Below, piece by piece: positions 63,716-64,000 of a DNA stretch of 64,000 bases. A model generated the notes under the pieces. The model searched no databases and had not been told where the DNA came from. It saw only the letters and a list, made by a program, of their open reading frames with translations. Each line of letters starts with the position of its first letter. Position 1 is the first letter of the stretch. The DNA is taken from the NCBI GenBank assembly GCA_964035575.1, contig OZ037890.1, positions 1,240,001-1,304,000 of the forward strand, in the 5' to 3' direction. The DNA comes from Rhynchopus sp. YZ270_cl-10. Its lineage: Eukaryota; Euglenozoa; Diplonemea; Diplonemida; Diplonemidae. The translations under genes and the position numbers were made by a program.

Positions 63716-64000
63716 TACAGAATGCGCATCATGCGCAAATTGTGTAAAAAACACAAATTGTCACGCGCATATTTTTTTTGTGTTTTTTCTAAGAGAAAAA
63801 CACAAAATTTTGCGCATTAAAAAAACAGCAAAAAAATATGCGCATTTAGAAAAACACACAAAATTTTGCGCGTCATGCGCATTATGCGCATTCTGATGCG
63901 CATATTTTTTTGTGTGTTTTTCTAAAATGCGCATGTTTTTTTGTGTTTTTTTGTGTTTTTTTGTGTTTTTTTGTGTTTTTTTGTGTTTTTTTGGTATGCG
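63716..64000. mobile_element. Left part of a TIR-type element with ATGCGCAT repeats, cut by window end
   Basis: ATGCGCAT, TGCGCAAATT and TGTGTTTTTCTAA units alternate in both orientations from 63721 to the window end, the same self-repeating layout as the other elements. Only one end is in view, so its boundaries are unproven. Confidence 0.45.

Noticed and set aside
61811-64000. Repeat-rich right end as a telomere or subtelomere
   Set aside because: No TTAGGG-like array and the units are 9 bp inside TIR elements; a subtelomeric position cannot be judged from this window.

Overview
The window is nuclear DNA from a unicellular eukaryote. Its genes are GC-rich and mostly on the plus strand, and they are cut by short introns whose 5' splice sites all begin GTAT and whose 3' sites are CAG or ACAG. 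The products are typically eukaryotic: an ER HSP90, a sorting nexin, calpain, rhodanese, PARG, ankyrin and WD40 proteins, and receptor-like kinases. No prokaryotic operon, rRNA or convincing tRNA was found. A pyrimidine-rich ...CAG lies 5 to 100 bases before most start codons, as expected for spliced-leader trans-splicing. Together with catalytically dead calpain and rhodanese proteins and a mitochondrial-type helical protein, this makes a euglenozoan-like flagellate (for example a diplonemid) a reasonable but unproven guess.

Layout. 1-10.3 kb: the 3' end of one GRP94 gene, a small membrane-protein gene, a Ubl/WD40 gene, a complete second GRP94 gene whose 3' end is identical to the first, and a PX sorting nexin. 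10.3-13.4 kb: gene-poor and repeat-rich, with a TIR element, a 248-bp tandem duplication and a doubtful small ORF. 13.4-33.1 kb: ordinary genes, namely a mitochondrial-type helical protein, a GUCD1-like protein, a B-box/calpain protein, a coiled-coil protein, DAHP synthase, PARG-like, ankyrin, rhodanese-like and a large scaffold protein. 33.1-36.0 kb: an inferred 2.9-kb intron of the scaffold gene, filled by terminal-inverted-repeat elements lying inside and beside one another. 37.0-55.8 kb: five tandem paralogues of a secreted or membrane protein family with a Pro/Thr stalk. Three carry two protein kinase domains in one chain; two lack kinases. 55.8-64.0 kb: repeat territory with nested TIR elements, three short-unit minisatellites and a decayed hAT transposase fragment.

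The most unusual content is a set of about ten apparently non-coding elements. Most are flanked by TA, and each repeats its own terminal motif many times inside itself, often in both orientations. Several also carry a perfect 8- or 9-bp minisatellite. They nest in each other and have enlarged one intron. The second striking feature is the receptor-like tandem-kinase cluster, whose members look like mosaics made by gene conversion. Several enzyme-like genes (calpain, GUCD1-like, rhodanese-like) keep the fold signature but lack the expected catalytic residues. All calls were made by eye from the sequence; no database search was run.
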